Below the pieces are notes generated by a model that was given only the letters and a program-made list of their open reading frames with translations, did not search any database and was not told where the DNA came from. Positions 36,477-49,095 of a DNA stretch of 64,000 nucleotides are shown piece by piece (positions within the stretch are counted from its first letter, which is position 1; the number at the start of each line of letters is the position of its first letter). The position numbers and the translations under genes are program-made. The stretch comes from Eupeodes corollae (taxonomy: Eukaryota; Arthropoda; Insecta; Diptera; Syrphidae). Location: contig NC_079149.1 in NCBI RefSeq assembly GCF_945859685.1, positions 128,180,065 through 128,244,064 on the forward strand, in the 5' to 3' direction.

Positions 36477-37860
36477 CGATAGAAACGAGTACAATTGTGT
36501 CCGATTGATTTTAAAAACTTCTCAAAATCATTCAATTCTAATCAATAGATGCTATTCGAGTTTTAAAAATTACGTTAAATTTTTCCAATAATTTCGAAAT
36601 ATGTTTCGTTTTCGAATGAAATGAGAAATGCAGAATAAAGCTCCATGCAACATTGTTAAAATTGTATTTAAAAGTTGTAAAACGTTTGTTTTCAATTTAA
36701 AGTCATTGAAAACTGAATTTTTTGGTTAGTGAGATTTACTTCCGAATCGACAATGTTTTTGAAAATCGTTTTCCCAACAAAAAGTTAGTACGCAATTTGT
36801 CTTTACTCATCAAAGACTAGCTCAATTTATTCAAGTTATCAATCTAATCTTATGTTAATCAATGTTAATTAAAAACAAAAGATTTGTATGTCTATACGTC
36901 TATATCTCAGTCAAATGCTAATTTAAATTATTATTATTATCATCAACAGCTTGGTGATAGAAGTTACCAAAACGAAACTCATTTTAAGATACCTTATAAT
37001 TCAAACATGAATTTAATTTTTATATGAACTTGTTTTGTTATGGTAATACTACTAAAGTTGACAGAATTAAATTTGTAATATTAACTATTTTGAAATGAAT
37101 GCATATAATAAAATTCAGAATGAGAAAAATAGATTTGAAGAAGCCATACATGATTCTTATACTTAAAGTGTCAATCCACCTTGGTGAAACCATACGAAAA
37201 GAGGTGGATAGGATAGGGTACTCGTATGTAACGTATCTCTATAGCAACGAACTTTTGAAGAGAATAAAAAGAAGGTTAAAACATAGAAGGGTTATTGTAC
37301 AATCACGTTCATGTCGAATGACAATACAAAAAAGTCAACAAATTTAATTTTCCCTGTTCTTGCTGTTTGACAAAAACTATTTGCATATGTTGCAATTGCA
37401 AACGGCTCTATAAATAAAAAATATTTAAAAATAGAAGACCAAAGAGAACAATTTACCTGTCAAAAATAAATTGTGCATGTCTTCGATGAATAATAAAAAC
37501 CCGATGTGCTATTGAACCGACATTTTTTAGGTTTGTCACAGTTGTGCATAATGCCGGTTGGTTAAAGCAATAATATCTATACGTTAGGGAGTCCTTATCG
37601 TACATTAAAAAAAAAGAACATCCCATAAAATAAAAAATGGATGCGCTATAAAAATTGTATTGATTAAACAAATTGCTTCCGAAGCCATTGACCTATGCAC
37701 CGTGTGCAATTTGTTAACCTTTAAATAATAATTTCTAAATATATTCGAGATTTGAAATGTTTATTCATGTAATTCGTGTTTTTAAATGCATAACTTTTTC
37801 AGCTTCAAAAACTAGTTGCATATTTTTCTGTTGACATAATACAAAACGGAGAACCGATCT
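36477..37860. other. Non-coding stretch after the LINE
   Basis: The first part (36477-36620) continues the duplicated Transib tail interrupted by the LINE. The rest shows no supported gene. Frames at 37099-37347 (+) and 37453-37671 (-) have no recognisable family motif. Confidence 0.4.
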
Positions 37861-37861
37861 C

Positions 37862-38410
37862 TTGAAGGTATTTGAGGACTTTTACCTAGGCACTGCTATA
37901 AACTATGATAGTCAAACCAACGCTAAACTCAAACGAAGAATAACTTTTGCAAATCGCTGCTTCTTTGTACTTAGAAGTCAATTGCGTTTAAAGTCCTCTC
38001 TCGAGCATCTTAAATCACCATCTATAAAACACTCATCATCCCTGTCAAAGAAAGATGTGAGCCTTTTAGGATGCTTCGAAGAAAAAATTATTCGGGTAAT
38101 TTTTGGTTTCGTTATTAAAGGATGGAGAGTGGAGTAGGAGATACAAGAACGAACTGTACAGGCTGCACAGCGACACTGACCTAGTTAGCAGAATTAAAGT
38201 CCAACGACTTAGATGGCTGGGTCATGCAGAGCGGATAGACATCAACGCTCCAGCCCGGAAGGTCTTTGAAACAAACCCCGAGGAACGGCGCAGTAGAGAA
38301 AGATCCAGGTGGCACACGCAGGTGGGAGAAGACCTCATTCAACGTTGGCGTGCGAACCTGGAGACAGCTAGCTAGCGACCGAGCTGGATGGAGACGCTAA
38401 GGCCCAAGTC
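37862..38410 (+). pseudogene. RTE-like LINE 3' fragment
   Basis: 37862-38137 encodes DFYLGTAINYDSQTNAKLKR then FANRCFFVLRSQLRLKSS and SLLGCFEEKIIRVIFG. After a frameshift, 38103-38375 encodes RRYKNELYRLHSDTDLVSRI, VQRLRWLGHAERID and PARKVFETNPEERRSRERSR. This is the familiar post-catalytic tail of this LINE type in insects (YLG..IN, RI..ANR.Y, E.K.LR.IFG, RLRWLGH..RM, RGRP...W). The catalytic reverse transcriptase core is absent, and a related core remnant lies at 15980-16065. At least one frameshift makes it inactive. Confidence 0.8.
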
Positions 38411-38419
38411 GGCTCCAGA

Positions 38420-40600
38420 CTGTAGCTTTTCGGATCATCACTTAGCTCATGGAGTTGAAGTTCGATTTGATGCAATTTAAGCACTTCATTAAATATAAAG
38501 CTCTTTATTTGGGATGCCAAGCCGTTTTAAGTATTGCAAACCATTTATTTTTTTTTTGTTGCAAAGTTATATTTTATTTGACAACAATCTGAAGCATCAA
38601 CTCTTCAGCGTTGACCAAAACCTATGCCCCTATACATATATGTAAGTAATTTTTCAATGATCCGAAAAATTTGGGCCCAGAGAAACGGTTTAATGACCTG
38701 TTTTGAATATTTTTGTTTTTGACGATATTGAAAATTAGGCAAATCCAAAAATAGGACACATGTGATTCATATTAAGGCTATGTTTCCCAACGAACTTCTG
38801 TAGCGCCAACATATATTTTTCTTTAAACGAGCTCACCACACCAAATGTCTTAAATTTTAATTTTTTTGCTTTCTTGGAAATGAACTCTTGGTTAAGCTTT
38901 CAACATACAATTTTTTCTGGCAATCTACAAGAAGCTATAAAAACAAAAAAATTAAATAAATTTTGCGCAGTGAGTCAATGTCATTGCCTTGTACATTATT
39001 TTTACACTCATTTTCGAATGTAGAACCCAAACCATGTACACAAGCCCGATTTGTTATTGTTTTCAAACACAACTCAATCTTAAGAAGATAAATGGAAGTA
39101 TCTTTGTTTATTTAAAAAGTTAAGTAGTTATTTTTATGACAAGTCACATTTCGAAAAATGAGATAAGCATCAAAAACACAACTGCACAACATTTTGTTTT
39201 TTGTTCTTGAATGAAATTGAGAAATGAACATAATGTAATGAATACATATCTTTACATATGCATGTTCCTTTTTTTCCTCCCTCAAAATAAAACAAAAAGC
39301 TTAGAGAACTTCGAAGTTTCCTTGGAAATTAAATGATGGCAATCTAAAAAGTTCCATTTCGCTATAAGGAAATTAAATATGTTTTTTTTTTTCGTTTTTT
39401 AATGCACCAACCTAAGTGCGGAGAGGAAAACGAATTATATTTCTTTTTATTCACTGAATACAAATTTTATATGTATTCAAAAAACGTTCACTAAATGGAT
39501 TTCCATTTTATGAAAAACTTTATCAAGAGGTTAATATGCGATGAGAATTTCAATTTAATTAAATTATTTAAAAAAAGAACGATTCATGAAAGAATGGATA
39601 GTAGAAAAATTGACCCTTTTTAGAAAAGAATTTAAATGGAGGAAATGCGCATAGACCGGATATTTAAAAATAAAATAATATTCATAAATAAAAAGCATTC
39701 ACAAACCTAAATAGAAGACAGAAGTCGATGTTCGTTTTTTATTTTGGTGCTAAGAAGTGAATATTTAGGGGATTATTTTTGAAAATAGCGATAAATAAAA
39801 CATATGTACGTTTTGGAATTGGATTTTATTTAAGTGCGAACCAATAATTCTCTTTTCGAGGTGTGGACATATCTGATGATCAGGACGACTTAAGGCAAAT
39901 TTTAAATTCTTATTTTAATGGTTTCTTAATGGATTTTGTTAAGTTTGGAATTTAAACAAAAATACGTACTTTCGCTACGAATAAAACAAATCTTTTAAAA
40001 AAAACCTGACCTTGTTACTTAAGGAAAAGCAACTTATAAATTTCGTTCGAGTATGTATAATTTTAAAAAGTGATTCATTTTTATTGATTTTATTTTAAAA
40101 ATGTAGGTAGGTAATTATTTTTACTCGTTCTCTTTAATGAAGCCAGACCTCTTTATAGGTACCTACTGACTCACTAAAATATAAATGGAATTAACATACT
40201 CAACAACAGTGCGTGTTTGAATTATTTATTAAGCAAATAATTGTTTATTTAAATGACACGAATGCGTAAAGTAATGGTTTATTTAGGGTTCAATGAAATT
40301 AACAATTCCAAAAATAGAGTTACAACATGTAAGAGATTAAATAATAAATTGTTTGCAGTTTGTGGTTAAAACAAATAAACAAAAAAACTAAACTAACAAA
40401 ATACAACTTTAAAGGTTCAAACAAACATCTTTAACAAATTAGGGTGAACATTTTCTTGCACCGCGCGCCGGCGAAATCCTAAGCGCCTAGCAGCATTTTT
40501 GACAATGTCGAATACGTTGTAGTTCCATATTTGAGATCTGTGATACACATACATACGATTACTGGAAATTGATTAGTTTGCTGGGTGCAAGTGGGTGGTT
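38420..40600. other. AT-rich non-coding stretch
   Basis: No coding region, RNA gene or bounded repeat was found on either strand. Long A/T runs are common. Confidence 0.45.
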
Positions 40601-41260
40601 TTAACGACAGGAGGACATCATTAAGGTTTTTATGCATTAAATTCTAAGAGAATTTGGAACCAGACTTTATCAAATGCTTTTGAAATATCCAGGCCAATAA
40701 AATTACTTTCGGAAAAACGATGTAAACATCTGTTCTAGTGTTGGGTTAGATAAACCATCAAATCACCGGTGGATCTTTTGCTACGAAAACCATACTTCCG
40801 GTCATTAAGAAACTTTCTTAAAATAAATAAATTGGGTGGCGCAACTGTCCGTTTGAGAACTAGGGCCTAGTGACTGAAAACTCTCAACCATTCCTGTGTG
40901 CAAGTACTGTTGTCAGGGATGGAAGGGACCTACAGTTTTAAGCCGAATCCGAACGGCAAAGTTGAGAAAGCACTTTTCATGACAAGAATTACTCTTGGAG
41001 AGATCAGGGATCTTAAGACCTATCGCATGATAGTCCATCGCGCTAACCATAATGCCACGAAGCTTTCTTAGTTGGAGATATTTATCAAGCTGAATATAAG
41101 CTAGCATTTCCATGACCTTAGAAAGTAATGACGTGAGTGCGATTGGAAGATACATAGAGAGGGAGGAGGATTCGCCTCTTTTAGAGACAGGATGGTCAAA
41201 ATGCTGTTTTCCATCCGCGCAGAAAGACACCTGTAGTGTAGGTTGGGCCAGCGTTGAAAC
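40600..41260 (-). pseudogene. LINE reverse transcriptase fragment (jockey-like), split by a SINE
   Basis: On the minus strand 41230-41071 encodes FDHPVSKRGESSSLSMYLPI then ALTSLLSKVMEMLAYIQLDK. After the SINE at 40821-41059, 40809-40630 continues KYGFRSKRSTGDLMVYLTQ and SNFIGLDISKAFDKVWF. These are consecutive motifs of a jockey-type reverse transcriptase, upstream of the catalytic YADD, which is not present. Several stops make it inactive. The right end at about 41260 abuts the palindromic element 41262-44699. Confidence 0.8.
40821..41059 (-). mobile_element. tRNA-derived SINE, copy 2, inside a LINE
   Basis: The same family as the SINE at 49096-49401. The head reads CGTGGCATTATGGTTAGCGC on the minus strand, keeping the A box. 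The middle, including the B box, is deleted (TAGGTCTT joins directly to AAGATCCCTGATC). The 3' part TGGTTGAGAGTTTTCAGTCA then CTAGGCCCTAGTTCTCAAAC is kept, with an AT-rich tail. The flanking 11-mers AAACTTTCTTA (40810-40820) and AAGCTTTCTTA (41060-41070) are an 11-bp target duplication with one mismatch. Confidence 0.85.
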
Positions 41261-41277
41261 AGGGGCCCTACTCTGTA

Positions 41278-41675
41278 GATAGATTTTTTTTATTTTCGTA
41301 TTTGAATTACATTTGATAGGCTATCGCACAGTTTACATATACCGAGATTTGATATAAGATAGATACATTACATCTTTCTACTGAATCAGTATTTATGTTA
41401 TTAAAATTAAGAATGATGATATAAATATTTGAAGGAAAGTACAAAAAAAACCTTCAATATGAAAAAAAAAAAAAAAAAGTGTTCAGGTACAGTGTGTCTT
41501 AACATAGTTTTTTAAATTATACATATTTGTCTGAAATAAATGGGTTAGTATTTTGGGTTAGTATCAAAATTCATAAATAATATATAAATATACTTATGTT
41601 TATATTTTAGTATGAGTTAGTGACTTTATAATTGTAAATGTATTATTAAATAAATAAATAAATAAATAAAAAAAA

Positions 41676-41710
<35 letters not shown>

Positions 41711-43905
41711 ATATAATAATAAATAAATTAGTTATTTAATAAATAATTTAGAAAATACAAAACAAACAATTAAACTAATAGTAATTTAACTATTACTGCA
41801 CAAAGAAATTGATGAATAAATAAACAAACTTATAAATAAATAAATATACATAATAAATTAATTAATTGATTGCAATACATTAACAAGTAGAAAAATAATT
41901 GTGTAACTCACATAGAGGTAAATAAATAATAAATAAACATTAAATAAATAAGCTTAAATTAATATCACAATGTGTTTAAGTAAATAAATAAATAACATAA
42001 TTTAAATATCTAGAAGAAACGAAGCATAACAATAAGTAAAATTACATGTTTTAACAGAAAATTATATTGGTTGGCAGAAAAATGGTTAGGAAATTAGTTG
42101 GTTGATCAATGGATTATCCGAAAAATCACATTTTGATAGAAATGAATTATTCAGCTTTTCAATTCTATCACAAATTTTTTCAACATTTGCTCTTGCATGC
42201 AAGTCGGCTGTAGAATAATAACAAGGAAGATTAAGCATCATTTTAAGCAATTTATTTTGGGATATCTGCAGTTTTTGTATATGACACTTTGCACATTTCC
42301 CCCATATCTGGCAACCATACAAAGGAATTGCCTGAAAAACGACTTTATAAATTATAATTTTATTGTCGTTACTAAGACCGGACTTTCTATTGATAAAGGG
42401 ATATAGAAGTTTTATCGCAATACCAACTTTCTTTAATGTTTTTTCAATATGTTCTCTGTAAATAAGTTTTTGGTCTAAGCAAACCCCTAGATACCTTACG
42501 CTCGTTTCCCAGTTTATGTTAACACCGTTAACATTTATCTGGTTGCTTGGAAGAAAACAAGACTTTCTTTTTCTACTAAAAAAGATAGCTTGTACCTTAT
42601 CAGCATTTAGTTTTATTTTCCATTTAGAATAATACTGAGTTATAAGATCAACTGCATGTATCAACAATTTGTGTGTTTATAGCACTTATTGATTGGCTTA
42701 CAAGGTTTTTGGTTTCATCATCACTGAGATGTTGGGACACTAAATGGTTATTCAAAAAAGTTGTTCCGAGGACATTAGCCTTTTTTGAGTCTTCGTAAGC
42801 TAGATCATTACCATTTTCTAGATTTGGAATATGTCTGTTTTTGTTTTTAATTATTTTGGCAATATTCCAAAATGGCTTCGCATTTGTATCTAGTTTGCTA
42901 AGATTTTCGTTCCACTTTTTATTGCGAAACTTTTGTATTTCCTCAGTTATCTTTTTATTGTAAAGTTTAACTTGAATGCGATATGAAGGAAGTCGATAAC
43001 GTTGCCATTGTCTCTTAAAAGAATTTCTAATACGAATGTATTCAAGAATGTATTCGGGCATCTTAAAAACAAATGATTTTCTTATTTTCTTGGGAGCGCA
43101 TGATTCTATTGTTTCTAAAATAGTATTAGAAAAAGCATTGATCTGAGTGTCTATATCATCTTTTGAATATACCCTACTCAGATCAACAGGCATTGTTCTA
43201 AGTTTTGACTTTATTTCTTTTTTATATCGTTTCCAATTTGTATTTTTAACATCCAAATAATAACTTTTACTAACTTCCGGTTTTTGAAGCATTTTAAAAC
43301 AGACGGGAACATGATCAGAATTTAAACGTTGCATAGTTTTAGGTTGTGTGAAAAAAGATGGAATATTTGTGATGAATAGGTCAAGGACGGAAGGGCTACC
43401 TCTAGACCCAGACGGAAAGTACGTAGGACTAAACGGAAACAAAATTGAAAACGGAAACAAATTAGACATATCAGATAACACATTACCCCACGAATTTGCA
43501 CGATTACAGCCCCAATTTCTGTGACGGCAGTTAAAAACACCACCCACAACGTAATTTTCGTTTCTTATTAATAGTTTTCTAAGGTCACTTTTAAAATGCA
43601 TTCGTTTTTCTTCGCAAGAGTTTTTGCCTGGGAAATATATGCAAAATATTTTGACTGAAGAATGATGCTTAAGCTTTACTTCGATTCCAATATTCTCAAC
43701 ATAGCGTGTCCTTATAATAGGCAAGAGCGAATGTTTGATTGATTTTTTAACAAATATTGCAACTCCACCACCCATTTGATTTAAGCGATCAACGCGATAA
43801 CAAAAGTAGTTTTGAGTTGAAAAAGTAATGTCTGAATTTAACCACGTTTCTGTCACCAGAGCTATATCAATTACATTTTGATTTAAGAAGTTTAAAAATT
43901 CCATT
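41278..43905 (-). mobile_element. jockey-like LINE, 5'-truncated, with internal deletion of the RT core
   Basis: CCCTACTCTGTA lies at both ends (41266-41277 and 43906-43917), a 12-bp target duplication. The minus strand reads from 43904. A 418-residue frame to 42648 carries the APE endonuclease (TETWLNSDITFSTQNYFCYR, GGGVAIFVKKSIK, VVGGVFNCRHRNWG, RLNSDHVPVCFK) and the following linker. It ends at QIVDTC. An overlapping frame at 42667-42086 is already in the reverse transcriptase thumb (WKIKLNADKVQAIFFSRKRK, SVRYLGVCLDQKL, PLYGCQIWG). The fingers and palm with YADD are missing, so about 300 residues were deleted. The 3' part (41280-42060) is AT-rich with TTTA repeats, ending in an A-rich tail on the minus strand. 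Both frames are long and unbroken. Confidence 0.88.
41642..41720. repeat. (AAAT)n microsatellite
   Basis: About 17 AAAT/AATA units, interrupted by a short A run near 41671. Further TAAA-rich clusters continue to about 42000. The tract lies in the 3' region of the minus-strand LINE. Confidence 0.9.
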
Positions 43906-44704
43906 CCCTACTCTGTAATGCGTTTCGAAAGCATATATTTTTGAAAACGAATATTTTGTACTCTCTATTTCTAATACGGAAAAGAAATCTAGTACTGACG
44001 GAATGACAAATCCGCATTCGGATTTTTCGTACCTGGCAATGCGTTTCCGAATGTCATTAGCGTTCGAAAACGTACATTTTGTTTCTACACCAAGAGAGGT
44101 AACGAATTACAATTCGAAGGTCGTTTTTAAAGGACACAAATTGTATTAAGTTGTGTGAAATGCAATAAGGAAATAATAATTTTATTCAAAATTTAATCAA
44201 ATAAATTCCATTACAGGGAGTCATCAGCGAAAAATGTGCATACCAAACAAAATCAATTTGAAATTATGGTGGAATTCATATGACTTGAAGGAAAAAAAGT
44301 ATACCTTGGCAAAAGACAAATTTTAACACAAAAACGAAATGACTATGAAATGAAAAATCAGCTTAAACTTTCTAAGCTTGAATTAAAAAAGGGAATGTGG
44401 CAATTGCAACGCAGTGAAGTGTAAAAAAAAGTCATTACGATAATTTTCAAATGATAATAATGACTAAATTTTAATTTAAATTCTTTGTGATTTGTTTTGA
44501 TTTATTTTTTTGTATTTTCGCTTTGACAAATCTCATAAGAAATACTTCGAGACTCAGCAAATCTATTCGATAAATAGAAAAAGTACTAGACGATTGTTTT
44601 ATTCTATTCGAACATTTTACAGAGTACGAATTCATAAACGAATCGAATATCAGTTTCGAATCGGATTGGCTTTCGGAACCCATTACAGAGTAAGGCCCCA
44701 GACC

Positions 44705-45287
44705 TCTTCAGAAAATAGGGCAGACAACAATCAAAATTGTATTCCCTTTCACACTGCCTTTGCATTCTGCTATCCATCGGGTGAACTACATTATCCAACA
44801 CCAATTTGACATTCAAATAAACAGCTGTTCATGTTAAAATCTGGGGAATGTTGGATAATTTGTTTTGATTCATAGAAAAATTAAGTTAAATCAATCCACC
44901 TAAACAGAATAATTTGTGTAACTTTTGGAAATGGGCAGTATTGGACTTTTTATTCCAATTGTAAGCAGAGGAACAAGAGAATCCTTAAACAGAGAGCTTC
45001 GGAGAAATGTTAAAAAGTGTCTTCTTTCCCCTAATAATGTTAATATTCTTTTATTTATAAAACAGATATTCCAAATTAAACATAAAATAAACAAACCAGA
45101 CATCAAATGAAAAATGCGCTGCATTTTATATGCCGATCTGAATTGTATAGAATTAATGCTTTCACGTGAATAGAAGAATACCGCGCAGTATTGCCGACGC
45201 GACGTTACCGACATTCACAGATTCACTTCGAATGAATAGCAGAATAATGATTAGTAAAAATAGATTTTACTGTATTCGAAATAAAAT
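44705..45287. other. Non-coding stretch
   Basis: No gene is supported. A 61-codon plus-strand frame at 44925-45110 and the minus-strand frame at 44900-45214 show no family motif. Confidence 0.4.
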
Positions 45288-45572
45288 TTAATTTAGGAGA
45301 ATTAAACTTGTGATTATATCAGCGCTGGCGTCAACGTCACTATCGAGGAAGCATAGTGACCAGTTAAAGATCCTGAAGTAATTATTGAGACCGTCCCAGT
45401 TGGCTTTCTCGTATTGACAAACGATTCTCTTAGGAGCTCTTTCTTTAACTGAACAGTTTTGACACGAGATTTTTGCTGATATAACACAATGGTCATATGT
45501 GCCTAGAGGTGATAGAACACTGGTGGTAAATGACTCTGTTGATTGAAGATGACATTTTTTGTAAATTTTCAT
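45288..45572 (-). pseudogene. LINE endonuclease C-terminal fragment
   Basis: The minus strand encodes TTSVLSPLGTYDHCVISAKI then APKRIVCQYEKANWDGLNNY. This fits the end of a LINE APE endonuclease (PLG.SDH) and the tryptophan-containing linker after it, in the style of CR1/jockey-type LINEs. The canonical SDH is TYDH here. It is only about 95 codons long, with both ends lost, and directly abuts the end of another LINE fragment (45575-46195). Confidence 0.65.
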
Positions 45573-45574
45573 TC

Positions 45575-46195
45575 CGCTGGTAGATGTAGACAGCCTGTAA
45601 TAACCCGCAGAGTTGTTCTTTTAGTAAGATAAAATTAGTATATTGGAAATTTAGCTCAATTCCACACTTCGTGTCCCATTGTCTCCATTCTCCTATCCAC
45701 TCCACTTTTTTGTCTATGATGTACTTTGCTATTGACAATTGAATTCTATTGGGTCTATATGCCAGTTCTTTGAAAATGTAGTCAAAGTGGAGTTTTAGAG
45801 TATGAATAAAAAAAGCAGGAAGCCCGGTTTCGAGTAGTAGAACATAGTTTGGAATGTTGGATGGTAAGTAGAAAAGCCGTTTGAGAAAGTAACTTTGAAG
45901 TTTTTCTACTTCGTCGTGTGAACGATATCCCCATATTGGACAGCCGTCGCACATTACAGCGTCTAATACCTTGTACTTAGCTTAGGTTGGTTCATCTTTG
46001 ATGTTCATAACATCTTTCCATGACGCCTTAATCATACTTTTTGATGCCATTAGTTTTTTTTTCGAGGTGTGAGTTAACTTCATATTAGATTTTAAAAGTA
46101 TTCCAAGGTATTTGCATTGTCACAATTTCAATCGCCTCACCATTAAAGAACCAATTTTCATTCGATTTAAGTTTTGATTGTGGGTTTCTTACTGT
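45575..46195 (-). pseudogene. LINE C-terminal fragment (family of 18090-20125)
   Basis: On the minus strand, 46165-46120 encodes ENWFFNGEAIEIV (equivalent to NWKLDGVPVEIV in the LINE at 18090-20125). 45954-45575 encodes PIWGYRSHDEVEKLQSYFLK, RLFYLPSNIPNYVLLLETGL and FFIHTLKLHFDYIFKEL. The reverse transcriptase core and the final knuckle are absent. Frames shift near 46000-46100, so it is inactive. Confidence 0.75.
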
Positions 46196-49083
46196 ACATT
46201 AGTAAAGACTCAAACTGGCATTTTCGTCAAACAACTATTTTGAAAATACGACTTCTGTTTTGTGAATTTCCTACTTTACCTACATCTTCTTTTTTATAGG
46301 TAACAGGTACTGAATTTAAGAAAATTGTATGCGCTTGCTCACTTATTAAATCTGTCATCTTTAAATTGCAAGGAAATTGTTGAATTTTTATTCAAATTAA
46401 AGGTAGGTACATAAGTAGGTGCATAGTAGGTTTTTAAACTGTGATTTCTTTGTGTAGACACCTACCTTTATTATGTCTGTCACCTTAAAAAACATTTCTC
46501 AACGTCATCGTCGTCACTGGGTAGGTATATGTTTATGTTACTAATGCAACGCGCAAAACAAACATGAAATAAGAATTATAAACGAACACATTCGTGTCAA
46601 CAGGCTATTCAACAACCTGTGAAGTATCCTTGTTTCATCATCTTTGTCTGTTTCATTTTTATCCTCATCATCATCTTTTCTTCCTTGTCTACCTTCATTA
46701 CAGCTAGCCATAGCTATTCCTTTAAAGCATTAAAAATTTTAATTGGGTATAGAATTCTTTACCTTCTTTTATATAGGTACCAAAATACGAAGCGTATGTT
46801 GTTCCTCTATATTCCTAGTCCTACAGGGCTAACTTTTGAATGTCCGTTAAAAAAAAAGGAAAAAAAAAACAAATCCAAGAACCTGATTTCAAACAAAGAA
46901 ACTCCGTCGAGAGAAGATGATGTGAGAAACTGTAGTGAATGTTTTTTTTGTTTGTATAGCTATAAAAATGAAGACCAGTCTAAAAAAGCAAAACAAGAAG
47001 ATAAGGAATTGAATTTCTGAGTCAGGTACCAACATAAATATATGTTCCTATATAAATATATATGTATTTTTATGTACAACAGCTTACATACTACATACAG
47101 TGTTGGTTTTTATTTTTGTTTGCTTTTAAGTCGTGTTCTTCACATATTTTTCCTCCATAGCCACAGGATATCACTCCTTTGTGTACATACAATGCAAATG
47201 TTGGCTACCTAGGTACCTTCTATTATATATATTTAGAAACGGAAATTATTGTTGCATTGAAGCTGTCGAAAAATATACATAATATACCTCTGCTATGTAC
47301 CATTAGAACATAGCTGAATTAGATACACTTTTGTTCTATGTTTCAAACAACAACAAAAAAAAGAAAGAAATAAAATCTAACATTATTCAGCTATTTTATT
47401 GCGGTTATGTTTACAAATAACTATTGAAAGGCCGACGAATGAATGTATAAAGAAAAAAAAAGAATAAAAACAAATAATTCTATTAATAGAATAGAAAAAT
47501 GGCAAACCAACGGCTCTCTTTACCTATGAAAACAACATTCTAGCACAGCACTACAACTACACTACTAAGGCAGACACTTAAGACAGCTAAAAGGGAGAAA
47601 AGCAAATAGAAATGTTTGTAGCATTTTCCGGGAAGCTGTTTTATATATTTTAATTTTAGTTTTCAACGGAATAACATTGCACTGTATGTACCTACCTATG
47701 TTGGTATTAAACAAAAACTTGGTGTAAAAATTGATGTAGGTACTTTGTTTTAATAAAAACCAGATGATATCCAGATGAACTGTTTAGAATCTTTCATGTG
47801 ATGTATTTAATGGCAACTTAAGTTATGAGTTTTTGTATGGGTTTTTATTTTATGAATTGGATTTTCTAACATAGTTTCCGAAACATATGTTGTACCTATA
47901 AACATAAGTAAAATTACTGAAAATTTTGCAGTACACTAAGATATGTACTTTAATATTTGAATACAATAACTATGTTTGGTTTACACTGTTTTGGTAGGTA
48001 GACTTATCTCTTAACACTAATTCAATTCCAATAGGTATCAATCTAAATTTTGAAGCTTCTAAAAATAACTTCAGACGTTAATAGGCATCTCATATTTCTT
48101 ACAAAATAAAATAAAGGTGCACTTGAGAACCTTGGTTTAACCACAACCATCAATACGTGTTGTAAAACATGGGAATGATGTCTTGAAACAACCAATGACT
48201 AATTCCATAACTTAAGGAAATGTGTATTATTCTATTTCTGTATTCAATAGAATGGTAAAAGATTGTACGTCAATACTTTTCAGATCACTTCAATTTTGAG
48301 GAAGTCAGAGACTTTAAAGTCCATCGAAAGCAAGATGAACAGCCAAGTTCCCTTTTATACCCTTTTTTCAGTAGGATATTCTAAGCTTCACACTTACGCA
48401 ATTAAGCTACTGGAAGAGCCTGGCAACTTAACTCAACAAAACATTAAGAAAGATTTGAAATGTACCAATGTTTTTGTCTTAAGAGAAAAAATATAAACAG
48501 AACTCTTAGAATTATTAAATTAATTTTTTTTAATCAAAAAAAGAAAATGACTAACAAGTAGAATTGAAATGAATGCCTATAACCTACATGTGTATATGTA
48601 CATATATTGGTTAATAGGTAAGAAGATTTATTCGATCAATTTTATTAGTCACAACAATCATGATTCATTGAGCGCCAGTGAAATTAATTTAAATCAATGA
48701 ATGTACATAAATCAAAAATACAAAAGCACAAACTGAAACAATTAAAGTTATAGCAACCAAATACATTCACGTGTGTTTGCTAAGAAAAATGCAACACTGA
48801 TTAAATGACTATGTAAATTTAGTTTTATGTTTAGATGAATACAAGCAGATAGAAAAATGCTATCTAACAAAAGTTGAACTTCAATTTTTATGACAGAAAT
48901 AAAAGGAAATTAAAAGATTAGCTGATCTTAGATCAAGACAATGGGTTATAGACTTTGTACTCAATTATTGTTAATTATTTCTTGCAAACTATTATGTGCA
49001 TCTAGATTGTTTTTATTTTTGATAATAACTATACAGGGTTTTTAAATCAGGGGTTTTAACTTAATATTAAAAGAAAATAGAAT
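46196..49083. other. Non-coding stretch rich in GTAGGTACCTA-like motifs
   Basis: No gene is supported. The 133-codon plus-strand frame at 46619-47020 has a hydrophobic start and a lysine-rich end but no family match I can name. The region repeatedly shows short ACCTAC/GTAGGT motifs (near 46400-46470, 47690, 47990). Confidence 0.4.
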
Positions 49084-49095
49084 ATTTATTTCATT

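Larger units (their letters stand above)
41262..44699. mobile_element. ~800-bp palindromic DNA element interrupted by a LINE
   Basis: The left end GGGGCCCTACTCTGTA (41262-41277), joined past the LINE to ATGCGTTTCGAAAGC (43918-43932), matches the reverse complement of 44669-44699, which reads GGGGCCTTACTCTGTAATGG then GTTCCGAAAGC. The inverted ends are about 31 bp with few mismatches. Removing the LINE and one target-site copy leaves about 798 bp with no coding capacity and internal GCGTTTCGAA/GCGTTTCCGAA repeats. No convincing duplication of the element itself was found, so the superfamily is unassigned. Confidence 0.65.

Noticed and set aside
41640..42060. A-tail of the minus-strand LINE
   Set aside because: On the minus strand the repeat reads TTTA, so it is 3' UTR microsatellite sequence. 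The A-rich tail lies at 41281-41300.
44925..45110. 61-codon frame starting in a reasonable context
   Set aside because: Too short, with no motif and no splice partners found.
46619..47020. 133-codon plus-strand open frame with a hydrophobic N-terminus
   Set aside because: No family motif, simple composition (F/I/L-rich then lysine-rich), no splice or promoter support, and it sits in AT-rich transposon-filled DNA.
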